From an uncultured Eubacteriales bacterium (GTDB lineage Bacteria > Bacillota > Clostridia > Oscillospirales > Oscillospiraceae): a stretch of 44,161 nt of DNA. The DNA lies in NCBI GenBank assembly GCA_900543625.1, contig UQSF01000017.1:1-44161 (forward strand). Reading direction: 5' to 3'. Of this stretch, positions 7,149 to 15,679 are shown in pieces; position 1 is the stretch's first letter; each line of letters opens with the position of its first letter. The notes under the pieces are model-generated. The model worked only from the letters and a program-made list of their open reading frames with translations, was not told the DNA's origin and did not search any database. The position numbers were made by a program, and so were the translations under genes.

Positions 7149-8664
7149 GCACGAGCGGGAATATCCGCGCGACGACGCCTTTGAGGCGCTGCTCGCGCAG
7201 AGCGTGGACGAGCTGCCGCCGGAGGAGATCGTCGCCGACGTGACGCCGTGGCGGCGGGCGATGGAGCGCGTGCTGTTCGGTCTGGCGCTGTGCATGGTCA
7301 CCCTGAACTTCTGGTGCCTGAACTACCTCCTGCCCGCCATCGGGACAGTACTGCTGCTGCTCGGCTTTCGCGCGCTGCGGCGGGAAAACCCGTGGCTCGG
7401 CGGCTGCTTTGTGTGCGCCGTGCTGCGCACGGCGTGCGTGTTCCCGTCGCTGATCCTGAACACGACCATCCTGCCGGGCGACGCCTTCAGGAGCGCCGCG
7501 GCGGCGGTGAGCGCCGCGCTGATGCTGGCGCTGCTGCTGTGCTTCTGGCAGGGGCTGCGCGCGGTGCGGCGCAAGGCGGGGCTGCCGGCGCAGGGCGGCG
7601 GCGCGGGCTCGCTGCTGGCATGGTATGTGCTCATGTGCGTACTCGCCGCCGTGCACTACACGGGTCTGCTCGTGCCGATCGCCATGCTCGCGGGCTATGT
7701 GTGCATCCTGCGCAGCCTGTTCCGGCTCTCTGGGGCGCTCGACGAGGCGGGCTACGCCATCGCGCCGCAGCCGGTGCGCGTGACGGACCGGTGCATCGCG
7801 CTCGTGCTCGCGGCGGCGCTGGGCATCGGCTGCACGCTCGGGTATCTCTTCGGCGGCAGCTATCGGATGGACTGGCAGCCCGCGGATGCATCCGAGCAGA
7901 CGCAGACGGCGGCGATCCGGCAGCAGCTGCTGGATCTCGGCTTTCCGGAGGCTGTGCTCAACGACCTCACGCCGGAGGACATTGCCGCCTGTGACGGCGC
8001 GGTGCGCGTCGTGTCCGTGACGGAGGATCACCCCTTCAACGACGGCAGAACCGTCTCGCACAAGGAAAGCGACGGCGAAGGCGGCGTCGTCAGCGTACTG
8101 GACACGGTCTACGACGTCAGGGAGCTGCGCCTGACCAGTGTGGGCGTGCAGCTGCCCGGCGCGCAGGAGACGTGGCGGGTGTACCACCACTTCCTGTGGA
8201 CGACCGACCCCGGCTTCTGCGGCACGGAGGTGCTCCAGATCTGGCCTGCCGATGAAAACATGCAGGATGGATGGCGCTTCGCCGGGGACGTGACCGGCCG
8301 CGTGCTGCATGACCGGGACGGGCAGACGTTCACCGCGTCCTACCACACGCTCGGACGCCAGACCTACACCGCCGACTCCGTGTTCTTCGGGCAGCGGACG
8401 AACAGCGACCTGTTCGCGCCCTTTTCCATGCCGCGGCACGCAGAGAGCGCGCGCGGCTATGTCGCCTACTCCGCCGCGGCGGTGCAAAGCGGCTATCTGC
8501 TCAGCAGCTGGTGCAACTACACCCACCAGCAGAGCCTGCTGCAATATCCCGCCGTGACGGCGATGGAAAAGCGGATGACGTCCGCCTTCGGGAATGCCGG
8601 TGCGTTTTACACCGTACAGCACGCGCTGCAGTTTTTCCCCGAGGACGCAGAGCTGCTGCGATGA
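7141..8664 (+). CDS. Membrane protein, probable partner/anti-sigma of the upstream sigma factor
   Basis: 507 residues, not recognised as a named family. After a cytoplasmic, acidic N-terminus (EREYPRDDAFEALLAQSVDELPPEEIV), about six hydrophobic segments follow between residues 40 and 245 (for example VLFGLALCMVTLNFWCLNYLL, AAVSAALMLALLLCFW, CIALVLAAALGIGCTLGYLFGG). A large polar domain of about 260 residues, predicted outside the membrane, ends the protein. I chose ATG 7141 because GGGAGG lies 8 nt upstream. The overlap with the sigma gene and the short N-terminal cytoplasmic segment fit an anti-sigma sensor, but there is no recognisable zinc anti-sigma motif; the role is inferred from context. 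Confidence 0.6.
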   Translation: MREHEREYPRDDAFEALLAQSVDELPPEEIVADVTPWRRAMERVLFGLALCMVTLNFWCLNYLLPAIGTVLLLLGFRALRRENPWLGGCFVCAVLRTACVFPSLILNTTILPGDAFRSAAAAVSAALMLALLLCFWQGLRAVRRKAGLPAQGGGAGSLLAWYVLMCVLAAVHYTGLLVPIAMLAGYVCILRSLFRLSGALDEAGYAIAPQPVRVTDRCIALVLAAALGIGCTLGYLFGGSYRMDWQPADASEQTQTAAIRQQLLDLGFPEAVLNDLTPEDIAACDGAVRVVSVTEDHPFNDGRTVSHKESDGEGGVVSVLDTVYDVRELRLTSVGVQLPGAQETWRVYHHFLWTTDPGFCGTEVLQIWPADENMQDGWRFAGDVTGRVLHDRDGQTFTASYHTLGRQTYTADSVFFGQRTNSDLFAPFSMPRHAESARGYVAYSAAAVQSGYLLSSWCNYTHQQSLLQYPAVTAMEKRMTSAFGNAGAFYTVQHALQFFPEDAELLR

Positions 8665-8668
8665 GCGC

Positions 8669-8710
8669 AAAAAACCGACCCGAACGCTTCATTGTTCGGG
8701 TCGGTTTTTT
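8669..8710. terminator. Bidirectional terminator between convergent genes
   Basis: Arms AAAAAACCGACCCGAAC and GTTCGGGTCGGTTTTTT give a long stem with A/T tracts on both flanks, serving 7141-8664 (plus) and 8723-9424 (minus). Confidence 0.9.
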
Positions 8711-8722
8711 CTATGCACCGGG

Positions 8723-9424
8723 TCAGGGGTGCGGCTTATTGTCGCGGTAGGCGGCCATGATGTCGCGGAAGATCTCGCCGTTGGACGGCGGCGTCCACGT
8801 GATGGCGTTGGCGCCGGCCCGAATGGTCTCGAGGATGCTCTCATCCGTCGGGCCGCCGGTCGCAATGATGGGCACGTCGGGATAGCGCTCGCGGATGCTG
8901 CGCACGATGGCGGGCGTCTCCGCCGCGGCCGAGACGTTGAAGATATTCGTGCCGGACTGCAGGCGGGCGTCAAAGTCCGTGTCTGCGCGCGCGACCGTGA
9001 CCACGACGGGGATGTCGATCGTCTCGGCGACGTGCTGCACGACGGTGTTGGCCGTCGGCGCGTTGACCACGACACCGGTCGCGCCCTGCATCTCGGCAAA
9101 CATGGCGAGGTTGACCACGCGCTGTCCCTGCGTGAGCCCGCCGCCGACACCGGCAAACACCGGGATGTCCGCCGCGAGCAGCAGCGCCTGCGTGATGATC
9201 GGCTGCGGGGTGAACGGATAGACCGCGATGATCGCGTCGGCGTTCACGTTTTTGATGATCGACAGGTCGGTCGAGAACACGAGCGACTTGATGCGCTTGC
9301 CAAAGACCATGATGCCGCTGCACTGATAGATGACCTCCGGCACGCGCAGCGCGAACTTGCGCAGCGTACCGTCCTGCGCCTGCGGCATGGCCTTCTTCGG
9401 CGGGATTATTTTTTCTTCGTACAT
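8723..9424 (-). CDS. Putative TIM-barrel protein coupled to an M20 peptidase
   Basis: 233 residues. Alternating strand/helix pattern with a GVGGGLTQGQR loop, VVVNAPTA, VVVTVARADTDFDAR and a C-terminal IIATGGPTDESILETIRAGANAITW. The last segment looks like the phosphate-binding end of a (beta/alpha)8 barrel as in thiazole-synthase or KDPG-aldolase-like folds. I do not recognise a characterised enzyme, and the substrate is unknown. Its start overlaps the end of the upstream M20 gene by 19 nt, so the two are co-translated and probably act on related compounds. Confidence 0.55.
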   Translation of the reverse strand: MYEEKIIPPKKAMPQAQDGTLRKFALRVPEVIYQCSGIMVFGKRIKSLVFSTDLSIIKNVNADAIIAVYPFTPQPIITQALLLAADIPVFAGVGGGLTQGQRVVNLAMFAEMQGATGVVVNAPTANTVVQHVAETIDIPVVVTVARADTDFDARLQSGTNIFNVSAAAETPAIVRSIRERYPDVPIIATGGPTDESILETIRAGANAITWTPPSNGEIFRDIMAAYRDNKPHP

Positions 9425-10575
9425 GATGATGCTCCCTCCAATATGCGTTTGAACGTTTCGACGCCGGTGAGCAGCACGCGCTCGTCGAAATTAAAATGGC
9501 TGCTGTGCAGCGGGGCGGTGCCGGACGGCTCCTGCACGCCGAGGAAGAAAAACACCCCCGGGATCTCCTGCTGGTATTCGGCAAAGTCCTCCGCCGCCAT
9601 GACGGGCTCGACCAGGACCGCATCGTCCATGGCGTCGAGCACGGCGTAAAACTGCTCCACCAGCTCGCGCGGGTTGCGCACGCTCGGATAGCGCACCTTA
9701 CGCTCTATGTCGATCTGCGCGCCGGTGGCCGTCTCCAGTCCCTGCATGAGCGCGGCGATCTTATGGCTGAGGGTGCGGTAGAGATCGTTGCTGAACACGC
9801 GCAGCGTGCCGCTGATCGTGACCTCTTCAGCGATGACGTTGTGCGACGTGCCGCCCTGGATCTTGCCGAGCGTGAGCAGCGCGTCCTGATGCGGGTCCAC
9901 GTCGCGCGTGATGACCGTCTGCACCATCGTGATCAGCTCCGCCGCGACGACGATGGCGTCAATGCCCATCTGCGGTGTGGACGCGTGCGCGCTCTTGCCG
10001 TGCACGGTAATCTCAAAATCGCTCGTCTGCGCCATGAGATAGTCCCAGCGGATGCCGATCCTGCCCTTCGGCACGGTCGGCCACAGGTGCAGACCGTAGA
10101 CGCAGTCCACCCGCGGGTTTTCGAGCGCGCCGTCGTCGATCATGCGCCGCGCGCCCGCCCAGCCCTCTTCGCCGGGCTGGAACAGCAGCACCACGTTGCA
10201 GTGCAGCCGGGCGCGGTTTTTGGCGATCCAGCGCGCGAGCAGCAGCAGGATCGTCATATGCCCGTCGTGACCGCAGCCGTGCATACAGCCGGGGCGCTGC
10301 GAGCGGTAGGGCACATCGTTCGCCTCATCGTTGTGAATACCGTCCATGTCGGCGCGCAGGGCGATGTTCTTTTGCGCGTCCTTGGCGAAAAAGACCGCCT
10401 TCACACCGCAGACCGCCGGCGTCTCCAGCCGGTCGGGCGCGCACTGGCGCAGCTCGTTGAGCACATACGCCTGCGTGTCATGCAGCTGGAAGCCGATCTC
10501 GGGAATGCGGTGCAGATCCTGCCGGATGCGCACGGCGTCGTCATACATGGATGCGATCTCTTTACTCAGGTTCAT
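9406..10575 (-). CDS. M20 family amidohydrolase/peptidase
   Basis: 389 residues. Zinc-ligand signature GCMHGCGHDGHM and the catalytic glutamate segment LFQPGEEGWAGARRMIDDG are those of the M20D group (hippurate/indole-3-acetyl-amino acid hydrolases, N-acyl-amino-acid deacetylases). The dimerisation insert (FEITVHGKSAHASTPQMGIDAI) and the late motif VMAAEDFAEYQQEIPGVFFFLG are present. It should release an acyl group from an N-acyl amino acid or a small amide; the exact substrate cannot be read. The start is ATG 10575, behind GGAGGGAG; a longer ORF upstream to 10665 lacks family similarity. First gene of a two-gene operon. Confidence 0.85.
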   Translation of the reverse strand: MNLSKEIASMYDDAVRIRQDLHRIPEIGFQLHDTQAYVLNELRQCAPDRLETPAVCGVKAVFFAKDAQKNIALRADMDGIHNDEANDVPYRSQRPGCMHGCGHDGHMTILLLLARWIAKNRARLHCNVVLLFQPGEEGWAGARRMIDDGALENPRVDCVYGLHLWPTVPKGRIGIRWDYLMAQTSDFEITVHGKSAHASTPQMGIDAIVVAAELITMVQTVITRDVDPHQDALLTLGKIQGGTSHNVIAEEVTISGTLRVFSNDLYRTLSHKIAALMQGLETATGAQIDIERKVRYPSVRNPRELVEQFYAVLDAMDDAVLVEPVMAAEDFAEYQQEIPGVFFFLGVQEPSGTAPLHSSHFNFDERVLLTGVETFKRILEGASSCTKKK

Positions 10576-10717
10576 AAGCTCTCCCTCCGCGCCGGAGCGC
10601 CCGGAACGGTTGATTCTTCTAAATTTTTCTACGCACAGTATACTCAAAATCACCGCGTGCGTCAATGGGCATCCATTTTGGCGTGCGTAACGTTAAAAAA
10701 AGTTTACATCTTGTCGC

Positions 10718-10746
10718 TTGCATTTTTTGCGGGGATTTGCTAGAAT
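10718..10746 (+). promoter_or_regulatory. Promoter of the SDR gene
   Basis: TTGCAT (10718-10723), 17-nt spacer, TAGAAT (10741-10746), in a 224-nt divergent intergenic region that is A/T-rich on the SDR side. Confidence 0.65.
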
Positions 10747-10799
10747 TCCTACTAGAATACTTAAAATATTCAAATGATTCCGAAACAGAGGGCGATTTC

Positions 10800-11609
10800 A
10801 TGTTTTCCGTCTCCGAAGCGAGCGTGGCCGTCATCACCGGCGGCAGCTCGGGCATCGGCCTCAACGCGGCACGCGCGCTGCGCGACCGCGGTCTGAACGT
10901 GTATGAGCTCAGCCGCCGCGCCGAAAACGCGGAGCCGGGCGTGACGCATCTGCAGGCGGATGTGACGGACGAGACGCAGGTCAACGCCGCCGTGGCCGAG
11001 ATCCTGCGCCGCGAGGGGCGCATCGACATTCTGATCAACAACGCGGGCTTCGGCATCTCCGGCGCGATCGAGTTCACGCCGCCGCAGGAGGCCCGGCGTC
11101 AGTTCGATGTGAATTTCTTCGGCATGGTGAACATGAACCGCGCGGTGCTGCCCGTCATGCGGCAGCAGGGCGGCGGCCGCATCGTGAACATGAGCTCCGT
11201 TGCGGCGCCCATCGCCATTCCGTTTCAGGCCTACTACTCGGCCTCCAAGGCCGCCGTGCGCACGTATTCGCTCGCACTCGCTAGCGAGGTGCGTCCCTTC
11301 GGCATCGAGGTCTGCGTCATCATGCCGGGCGACATCGCCACCGGCTTCACCGCCGCGCGGCGCAAAAGCTGCGGCGGCGACGACGTGTACAACGGCCGCA
11401 TCGCCCGCTCCGTCGCCGTGATGGAGCACGACGAGCGGACCGGTATGAGCGCGCAGTTCGCGGGGCAGTTCGTTGCCCGGCGCGCCAAGCAAAAGCACCC
11501 CAAGCTCATCTGCACCATGGGGCGAAAATACGCCCTGTTCGTGTTTCTCATGCGCATCCTGCCGACCAGGACCGCCACGCGCATCGTCGGCCGGATCTAC
11601 GCATCCTGA
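10800..11609 (+). CDS. Short-chain dehydrogenase/reductase
   Basis: 269 residues of a classical SDR. Cofactor loop TGGSSGIG, NNAGFG after the fourth strand, catalytic serine in IVNMSSVAA, and YYSASKAA with the active-site Tyr and Lys. An SRR after the second strand suggests NADP(H) preference. The C-terminal 60 residues (VARRAKQKHPKLICTMGRKYALFVFLMRILPTR) are basic and hydrophobic, as in SDRs that associate with membranes and act on lipids or ketones; the substrate is unknown. ATG 10800 is chosen since the family starts a few residues before the VAVITGG strand. It is transcribed alone. Confidence 0.85.
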   Translation: MFSVSEASVAVITGGSSGIGLNAARALRDRGLNVYELSRRAENAEPGVTHLQADVTDETQVNAAVAEILRREGRIDILINNAGFGISGAIEFTPPQEARRQFDVNFFGMVNMNRAVLPVMRQQGGGRIVNMSSVAAPIAIPFQAYYSASKAAVRTYSLALASEVRPFGIEVCVIMPGDIATGFTAARRKSCGGDDVYNGRIARSVAVMEHDERTGMSAQFAGQFVARRAKQKHPKLICTMGRKYALFVFLMRILPTRTATRIVGRIYAS

Positions 11610-11797
11610 CAATTTGCTATTCTTCCCTGCGGCGCAAAACATCCCATTGCCATCCATCCAGGCATCTTATCTTCCTTCCATCCTTCTCCACCCCTGAGCG
11701 CCGCATTTTCCCCCCTTAACCCGCAGCAGCGGGTCTGCCTCCGGTCCCATCTCAGCCGGGGGCAGAATTCTTTTTCCGGCAAAAAATATCCGCGAAA
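11610..11797. other. Intergenic stretch without recognised content
   Basis: Between the convergent SDR and symporter genes there is C/T-rich sequence with no ORF, promoter or repeat that I can support, apart from the hairpin at 11798-11830. Short ORFs crossing it lack ribosome binding sites. Confidence 0.5.
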
Positions 11798-11830
11798 AGC
11801 CGCCTGTTTTCTGCACGAAAACAGGCGGCT
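11798..11830 (-). terminator. Terminator of the sodium symporter gene
   Basis: Arms AGCCGCCTGTTTT and AAAACAGGCGGCT; on the minus strand the stem is followed by TTTTCGCG. It lies about 60 nt after the symporter stop. Confidence 0.75.
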
Positions 11831-11893
11831 GATGCTGTCAGAAGGCGATGCAGTCTGCACGCCCTCCGGGGGATAGCTGCAGCAGATGCCGGC

Positions 11894-13222
11894 TCAGAAC
11901 GACACGTTCATGAACAGCGCCACGCAGCACAGCACGAGCGCCAGCGGCACGTAGACATAGCGGCCGACACTGTACCAGACGGCGCCGCGGTGCCGGCGGC
12001 TGCCGGTGTTGACGGCATCGAGCAGGTCGTCCTTTTTCATGACGTAGAACCACGAGATCGCGCCGAGCGTCGCGCCGATGGGGATGATGTAGATCGACAC
12101 GAAGTCCATCCACGGGCCCCACTTGGAGATCGGCTCCATGAGCAAACCGAAGCCGAGGCACAGCACGCACAGGATGCCGAGCACGGCGGCGCGGCTGAGC
12201 TTCGGGAACTTGTGCTGGAGCGATTCGGCGACGGCCTCGAACATATTCTGCAGCGAGCTGACGCCGGCGAAGATCATGGCGACGTACAAAATGACGGCGA
12301 ACAGGCGGCCGAGCGGAATGTCCTGCAGAATGGTCGGCAGCGTCACGAACAGCAGACCCGGGCCCGCGCCGACGTCCTGCCCGTAGGAGAAGCAGGCGGG
12401 GATGATGACCAGCGCGGCGACGACGGCGGCGATGGTGTCAAACAGCGCCGTGTGCTGCGCCACGTCCACGACGTCCTCGTCCTTGGACAGGTACGCACCG
12501 TAGACGATCATGCCGCTGCCGGTGACGGACAGGGAGAAAAACGCCTGACCCATCGCCCAGACCCAGATCATCGGGTCCTTGAGCGCCTCCCAGCGGGGCG
12601 TGAACATGAACTTGTAGCCCTCGGCAGAGCCGGGCAGCAGCGCCACACGCACGGCCAGCACCACGAAGATGATAAAAAACAGCGGCATCATGACCTTGTT
12701 GGTCTTTTCGATGCTGTGCGCGCCGAGAAACAGCGTCAGCAGTGTGCCGCCCACGACGATGATGTGATACGGGATGACGGAATAGGGCTGCGAGGAGAAG
12801 TCGCCAAACCACGCGGCGGCGTCGGCGGTCATGAGCGTGCCGACGAGCGAGTCGACCAGCGCCTTGAGGATATACGTCACGATGACGGCGTAGCCGATGG
12901 CGATGCACAGCGAGCCGGCCAGCGGCAGCCAGCCGAGGATGCCGCCGACCTTGCCGGCGGTCTTGCCGCGGGTGCCCCACGCCTCCTTGTATGCGCCGAG
13001 CGTGCCCGTGCCCGCGCGGCGGCCGATGGCGAATTCCGTCGGCAGGCCGACCGTGCCGAAGATGACCACAAACAGCAGGTAGATCAGCAGGAATGCCCCG
13101 CCGCCGTTGCTGCCGAGCTTGTTCGGAAAGCCCCAGACGTTGGCCATGCCGACCGCCGAGCCGACGGAGGCCAGAATAAAGCCCCAGCGGCTGGCAAAGT
13201 TTTTCGTGTCTTTCTTTTTCAT
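11894..13222 (-). CDS. Sodium-dependent amino-acid/neurotransmitter symporter family transporter
   Basis: 442 residues of the neurotransmitter:sodium symporter (LeuT/SNF) family. The opening segment RWGFILASVGSAVGMANVWGFPNKLGSNGGGAFLLIYLLF is the conserved TM1 with unwound Na+/substrate site. GLPTEFAIGRR and about eleven hydrophobic segments follow, and the later SVTGSGMIVYGAYLSKDED stretch is typical of TM6. It imports an amino acid or related amine with Na+. I prefer the ATG at 13222 (MKKKDTKNF), since GGGAG lies 7 nt upstream, over the in-frame ATG at 13234, which has no SD. Monocistronic, with its own promoter at 13333-13361. Confidence 0.9.
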   Translation of the reverse strand: MKKKDTKNFASRWGFILASVGSAVGMANVWGFPNKLGSNGGGAFLLIYLLFVVIFGTVGLPTEFAIGRRAGTGTLGAYKEAWGTRGKTAGKVGGILGWLPLAGSLCIAIGYAVIVTYILKALVDSLVGTLMTADAAAWFGDFSSQPYSVIPYHIIVVGGTLLTLFLGAHSIEKTNKVMMPLFFIIFVVLAVRVALLPGSAEGYKFMFTPRWEALKDPMIWVWAMGQAFFSLSVTGSGMIVYGAYLSKDEDVVDVAQHTALFDTIAAVVAALVIIPACFSYGQDVGAGPGLLFVTLPTILQDIPLGRLFAVILYVAMIFAGVSSLQNMFEAVAESLQHKFPKLSRAAVLGILCVLCLGFGLLMEPISKWGPWMDFVSIYIIPIGATLGAISWFYVMKKDDLLDAVNTGSRRHRGAVWYSVGRYVYVPLALVLCCVALFMNVSF

Positions 13223-13332
13223 GTTTTCTCCCATCCAGACGCGAAAACATCTGTGCGGCGCGCGCCGCGCAGATGTCGGGTCTGTACTCTCTTGATGGCC
13301 GTATGGGCACTTTGCCCATGCATAGCGGCTTC

Positions 13333-13361
13333 ATTTTAAAGGATTACAGTGAAAAAGTCAA
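13333..13361 (-). promoter_or_regulatory. Promoter of the sodium symporter gene
   Basis: On the minus strand TTGACT (13361-13356), 17-nt spacer, TAAAAT (13338-13333). A small hairpin ATGGGCA/TGCCCAT lies in the leader. Confidence 0.7.
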
Positions 13362-13440
13362 GCGCCCCGCCGGATCTTGTCAAGCCGCCGGCCGCGCGGC
13401 GCGCGGCAAAGCCCCCGCATCTGCAGCGCAGAAAACAGCT

Positions 13441-13632
13441 TGTCAAAAAACCTCGTAGAGTTTCGCCGCCGGAGCGGCGAAAGAAAGTCTAATCATTTTC
13501 TTCGGCGACATGTGCGGCGAAGAAAATACTTCTCGGCCTGCAAACGTGCGAGCCGTCCGCCTCCGGCGGACAGCGAGTGCGCTGCAGTCAGGCCGCAAAC
13601 CCCTTTGTCAAAAAAGTAGTACTTTTTTGACA
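13441..13632 (-). repeat. Multi-hairpin intergenic element, copy E4
   Basis: Full copy. Palindrome 13606-13632 with 13-bp arms TGTCAAAAAAGTA/TACTTTTTTGACA, GC hairpin, ATTTTCTTCG hairpin, TTTCGCCG hairpin, and TTGTCAAAAAACC at the far end. Both ends thus carry inverted TTGTCAAAAA. Here the palindrome lies beyond the DUF1232 terminator rather than directly after the stop codon. Confidence 0.85.
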
Positions 13633-13639
13633 GTCTCAG

Positions 13640-13670
13640 AAAAGCCCCTCCGCTTTCGCGGAGGGGCTTT
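13640..13670 (-). terminator. Terminator of the DUF1232 gene
   Basis: Stem AAAGCCCCTCCGC/GCGGAGGGGCTTT, followed on the minus strand by TTTTCTG. It lies 18 nt after the stop codon at 13688. Confidence 0.85.
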
Positions 13671-13687
13671 GCCGTCTTGATATGGTT

Positions 13688-14152
13688 TCAGGCGCGGCGC
13701 AGCGTGTGCATGACCTTTTTCATGAGGCCGGAGCCGAGCTTGTTGTCAAAATAATCGAGCCACGCGCGCACGGAGTCGATGGTCTCGGGCTCGCCGAGCC
13801 AGTGGCGCAGGATCACGTCGCGCTCGGTGCCGCGCAGGAGCTTGGCGACGGACACGGCGATGGCATACGCATCGTCGAGCTTGCCGAGCAGCGGCACGGA
13901 ATCCGGCACGAGATCCAGCGGCGAGAGCACATACAGCAGCGCCAGACCGAGGTCGAGCTTGCGGCTCGACGGCACGTCGGGATCGAGCATGAGCTTGCAG
14001 ATGAGATAGGCAAAGTCCGGCACCGTCGTGAGCAGATCGGCGGCTTTACTGCCGAGCTGTGCGGCCACGAAGCTGTTGGCCTGATAGCGGACGCGCTTAT
14101 AGAAACGGTCAAACGCGTTGTCATCCGGGTAGTAGATGTTCTCTTTGGTCAT
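13688..14152 (-). CDS. DUF1232 (YkvA-like) membrane-associated protein
   Basis: 154 residues. The core LDLGLALLYVLSPLDLVPDSVPLLGKLDDAYAI (about residues 67-99) is the DUF1232 signature: a short hydrophobic hairpin with an SPxDxxPD motif. The biochemical function of the family is unknown. The C-terminal third is helical (VRAWLDYFDNKLGSGLMKKVMHTL). ATG 14152 follows AGGAGG; the upstream extension in the same frame has no similarity. It stands alone between its terminator and the divergent amidohydrolase gene. Confidence 0.8.
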   Translation of the reverse strand: MTKENIYYPDDNAFDRFYKRVRYQANSFVAAQLGSKAADLLTTVPDFAYLICKLMLDPDVPSSRKLDLGLALLYVLSPLDLVPDSVPLLGKLDDAYAIAVSVAKLLRGTERDVILRHWLGEPETIDSVRAWLDYFDNKLGSGLMKKVMHTLRRA

Positions 14153-14243
14153 GATCCAGCCTCCTGACGGGAGATGATTTCTCCCTATTATAGCGAAAAA
14201 CCGGCCGCGCTTCAACCGCTTTTGTGAAGTTTTTCGGAATGGA

Positions 14244-14272
14244 TTGCCAAACGCGGCGAACCGGCGTATAAT
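14244..14272 (+). promoter_or_regulatory. Promoter of the amidohydrolase gene
   Basis: TTGCCA (14244-14249), 17-nt spacer, perfect TATAAT (14267-14272). Confidence 0.75.
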
Positions 14273-14305
14273 GCAGAGGCATTTTCAGAAAACGGAGGCA
14301 CCGCT

Positions 14306-15568
14306 ATGATCCGCTTTTTCAACGGCCGCACGCTCACGATGGCGCACGGCGTGACCGTCACGACCGACGAGGTCTGGACCGACGGGGACAAGATCGCCTA
14401 CGTCGGCCCGACGCCGGAGACGCTGCCCGCGTTCGAGCGGGAGATCGATCTCGGCGGCGACCTGGTCATGCCCGGCTTCAAAAACGCGCACGCGCACGCC
14501 GGGATGAGCTTTGTGCGCTCGTACGCCGACGACGTGCCGCTGCAGCCGTGGCTGTTCGAGCAGATCTTCCCGCTGGAGGCCAAGCTCACGCCCGAGGCGG
14601 TGTATGCGTTCACGAAGCTGTCGATCCTCGAATACCTCACGAGCGGCATCACCGCCGGCTTTGATATGTACTTCTACCGCGATGCCATCGCGCAGGCGGG
14701 CATCGACTGCGGCTTTCGCACGGTGCTGTGCGGGGGCGGCGGCAGCGCGCAGCAGCTCGAGGCGGAGTACCGGAAATTCAACGCCCTGCATCCGCTGGTT
14801 TCGTATCAGCTCGGCCTGCACTCGGAGTATACCTCCAGCCTTGCCGAGATGACCGAGGCGGGCGAGCTTGCGCGCACGCTGCGCGCGCCGGTGTTCGCGC
14901 ACAATGCCGAGACCGCGCGCGAGGTGGCCGAGTGCCGCGAGCGCTGGGGCAAGACGCCGACGGAGCTGTTCGAGAGCCTCGGCCACTTCGATTTCGGCGG
15001 CGGCGGCTTCCACTGCGTGCACATGACGGAGCACGATCTGGACATTTTCCGCGCGCGCGGGCTCTGGGTCATCACCAACCCCGGCTCGAACGCCAAGCTT
15101 GCCAGCGGCATCGCCCCGCTGCGGCAGATGCGGGAGCTTGGCATCCGCATGGCCATCGGCACGGACGGCCCGTCGAGCAACAACGCGCTCGATTTCTTCC
15201 GCGAGATGTATCTGGCCGCCGTGCTGCAGAAGCTGCGCTGCGGCGACGCGGCCGCCCTCCCGGCGGACGACGTGCTGCACATGGCGACGGTCGGCGGCGC
15301 GCAGGCCATGGGTCTGAGCGACTGCGACGTGCTCGCCCCCGGCAAGCAGGCCGACCTCATCGTCATCGACCTGCAGCGGCCGAATATGCAGCCGGTGCAC
15401 AACGCCGCGCGCAACCTCGTCTACAGCGGCTCGAAGGAGAACGTGCGCCTGACGATGATCGCCGGGCGGGTGCTGTACGAAAACGGCGCGTTTTTCGTCG
15501 GCGAGCCGGTGCAGGACATTTACCGCGCCGTCGAGACGAACTTTGCCGCGATGCGCGCGGCGCTCTGA
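14306..15568 (+). CDS. Amidohydrolase, MTA/S-adenosylhomocysteine deaminase-like
   Basis: 420 residues of the metal-dependent amidohydrolase superfamily. The metal-binding HxH is in VMPGFKNAHAHAGMSF; the later ligands are in VFAHNAETA and FHCVHM, and GTDGPSSNNALDFFREM holds the metal-ligand aspartate. The arrangement and the GxDxxSSNN motif are those of the SAH/MTA/adenosine deaminase and chlorohydrolase subgroup. It probably deaminates a purine nucleoside derivative; cytosine/guanine deaminases of the same superfamily cannot be excluded. Good AACGGAGGCACC ribosome site before ATG 14306. Monocistronic. Confidence 0.8.
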   Translation: MIRFFNGRTLTMAHGVTVTTDEVWTDGDKIAYVGPTPETLPAFEREIDLGGDLVMPGFKNAHAHAGMSFVRSYADDVPLQPWLFEQIFPLEAKLTPEAVYAFTKLSILEYLTSGITAGFDMYFYRDAIAQAGIDCGFRTVLCGGGGSAQQLEAEYRKFNALHPLVSYQLGLHSEYTSSLAEMTEAGELARTLRAPVFAHNAETAREVAECRERWGKTPTELFESLGHFDFGGGGFHCVHMTEHDLDIFRARGLWVITNPGSNAKLASGIAPLRQMRELGIRMAIGTDGPSSNNALDFFREMYLAAVLQKLRCGDAAALPADDVLHMATVGGAQAMGLSDCDVLAPGKQADLIVIDLQRPNMQPVHNAARNLVYSGSKENVRLTMIAGRVLYENGAFFVGEPVQDIYRAVETNFAAMRAAL

Positions 15569-15628
15569 TCGCTTTTCCTGCGGGCTGCGGGGCGGCGCAA
15601 GCTGCCTGAGGTGATATGCCCGAAACCA

Positions 15629-15667
15629 TAAAAAGTCCCGAAAACGTGACGTTTTCGGGACTTTTTT
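15629..15667. terminator. Bidirectional terminator
   Basis: Arms AAAAGTCCCGAAAACG and CGTTTTCGGGACTTTTTT around a TGA loop, between the convergent amidohydrolase and TetR genes. Confidence 0.9.
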
Positions 15668-15679
15668 GCGCCGGTGCGC

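Noticed and set aside
13377..13619. Similar short peptides (RRHVRRRKY...ACKRA type) encoded in several element copies
   Set aside because: The frames arise from the repeat itself, start and stop differently in each copy, and lack ribosome sites; E1 breaks the frame while keeping base pairing, so structure, not coding, is conserved.
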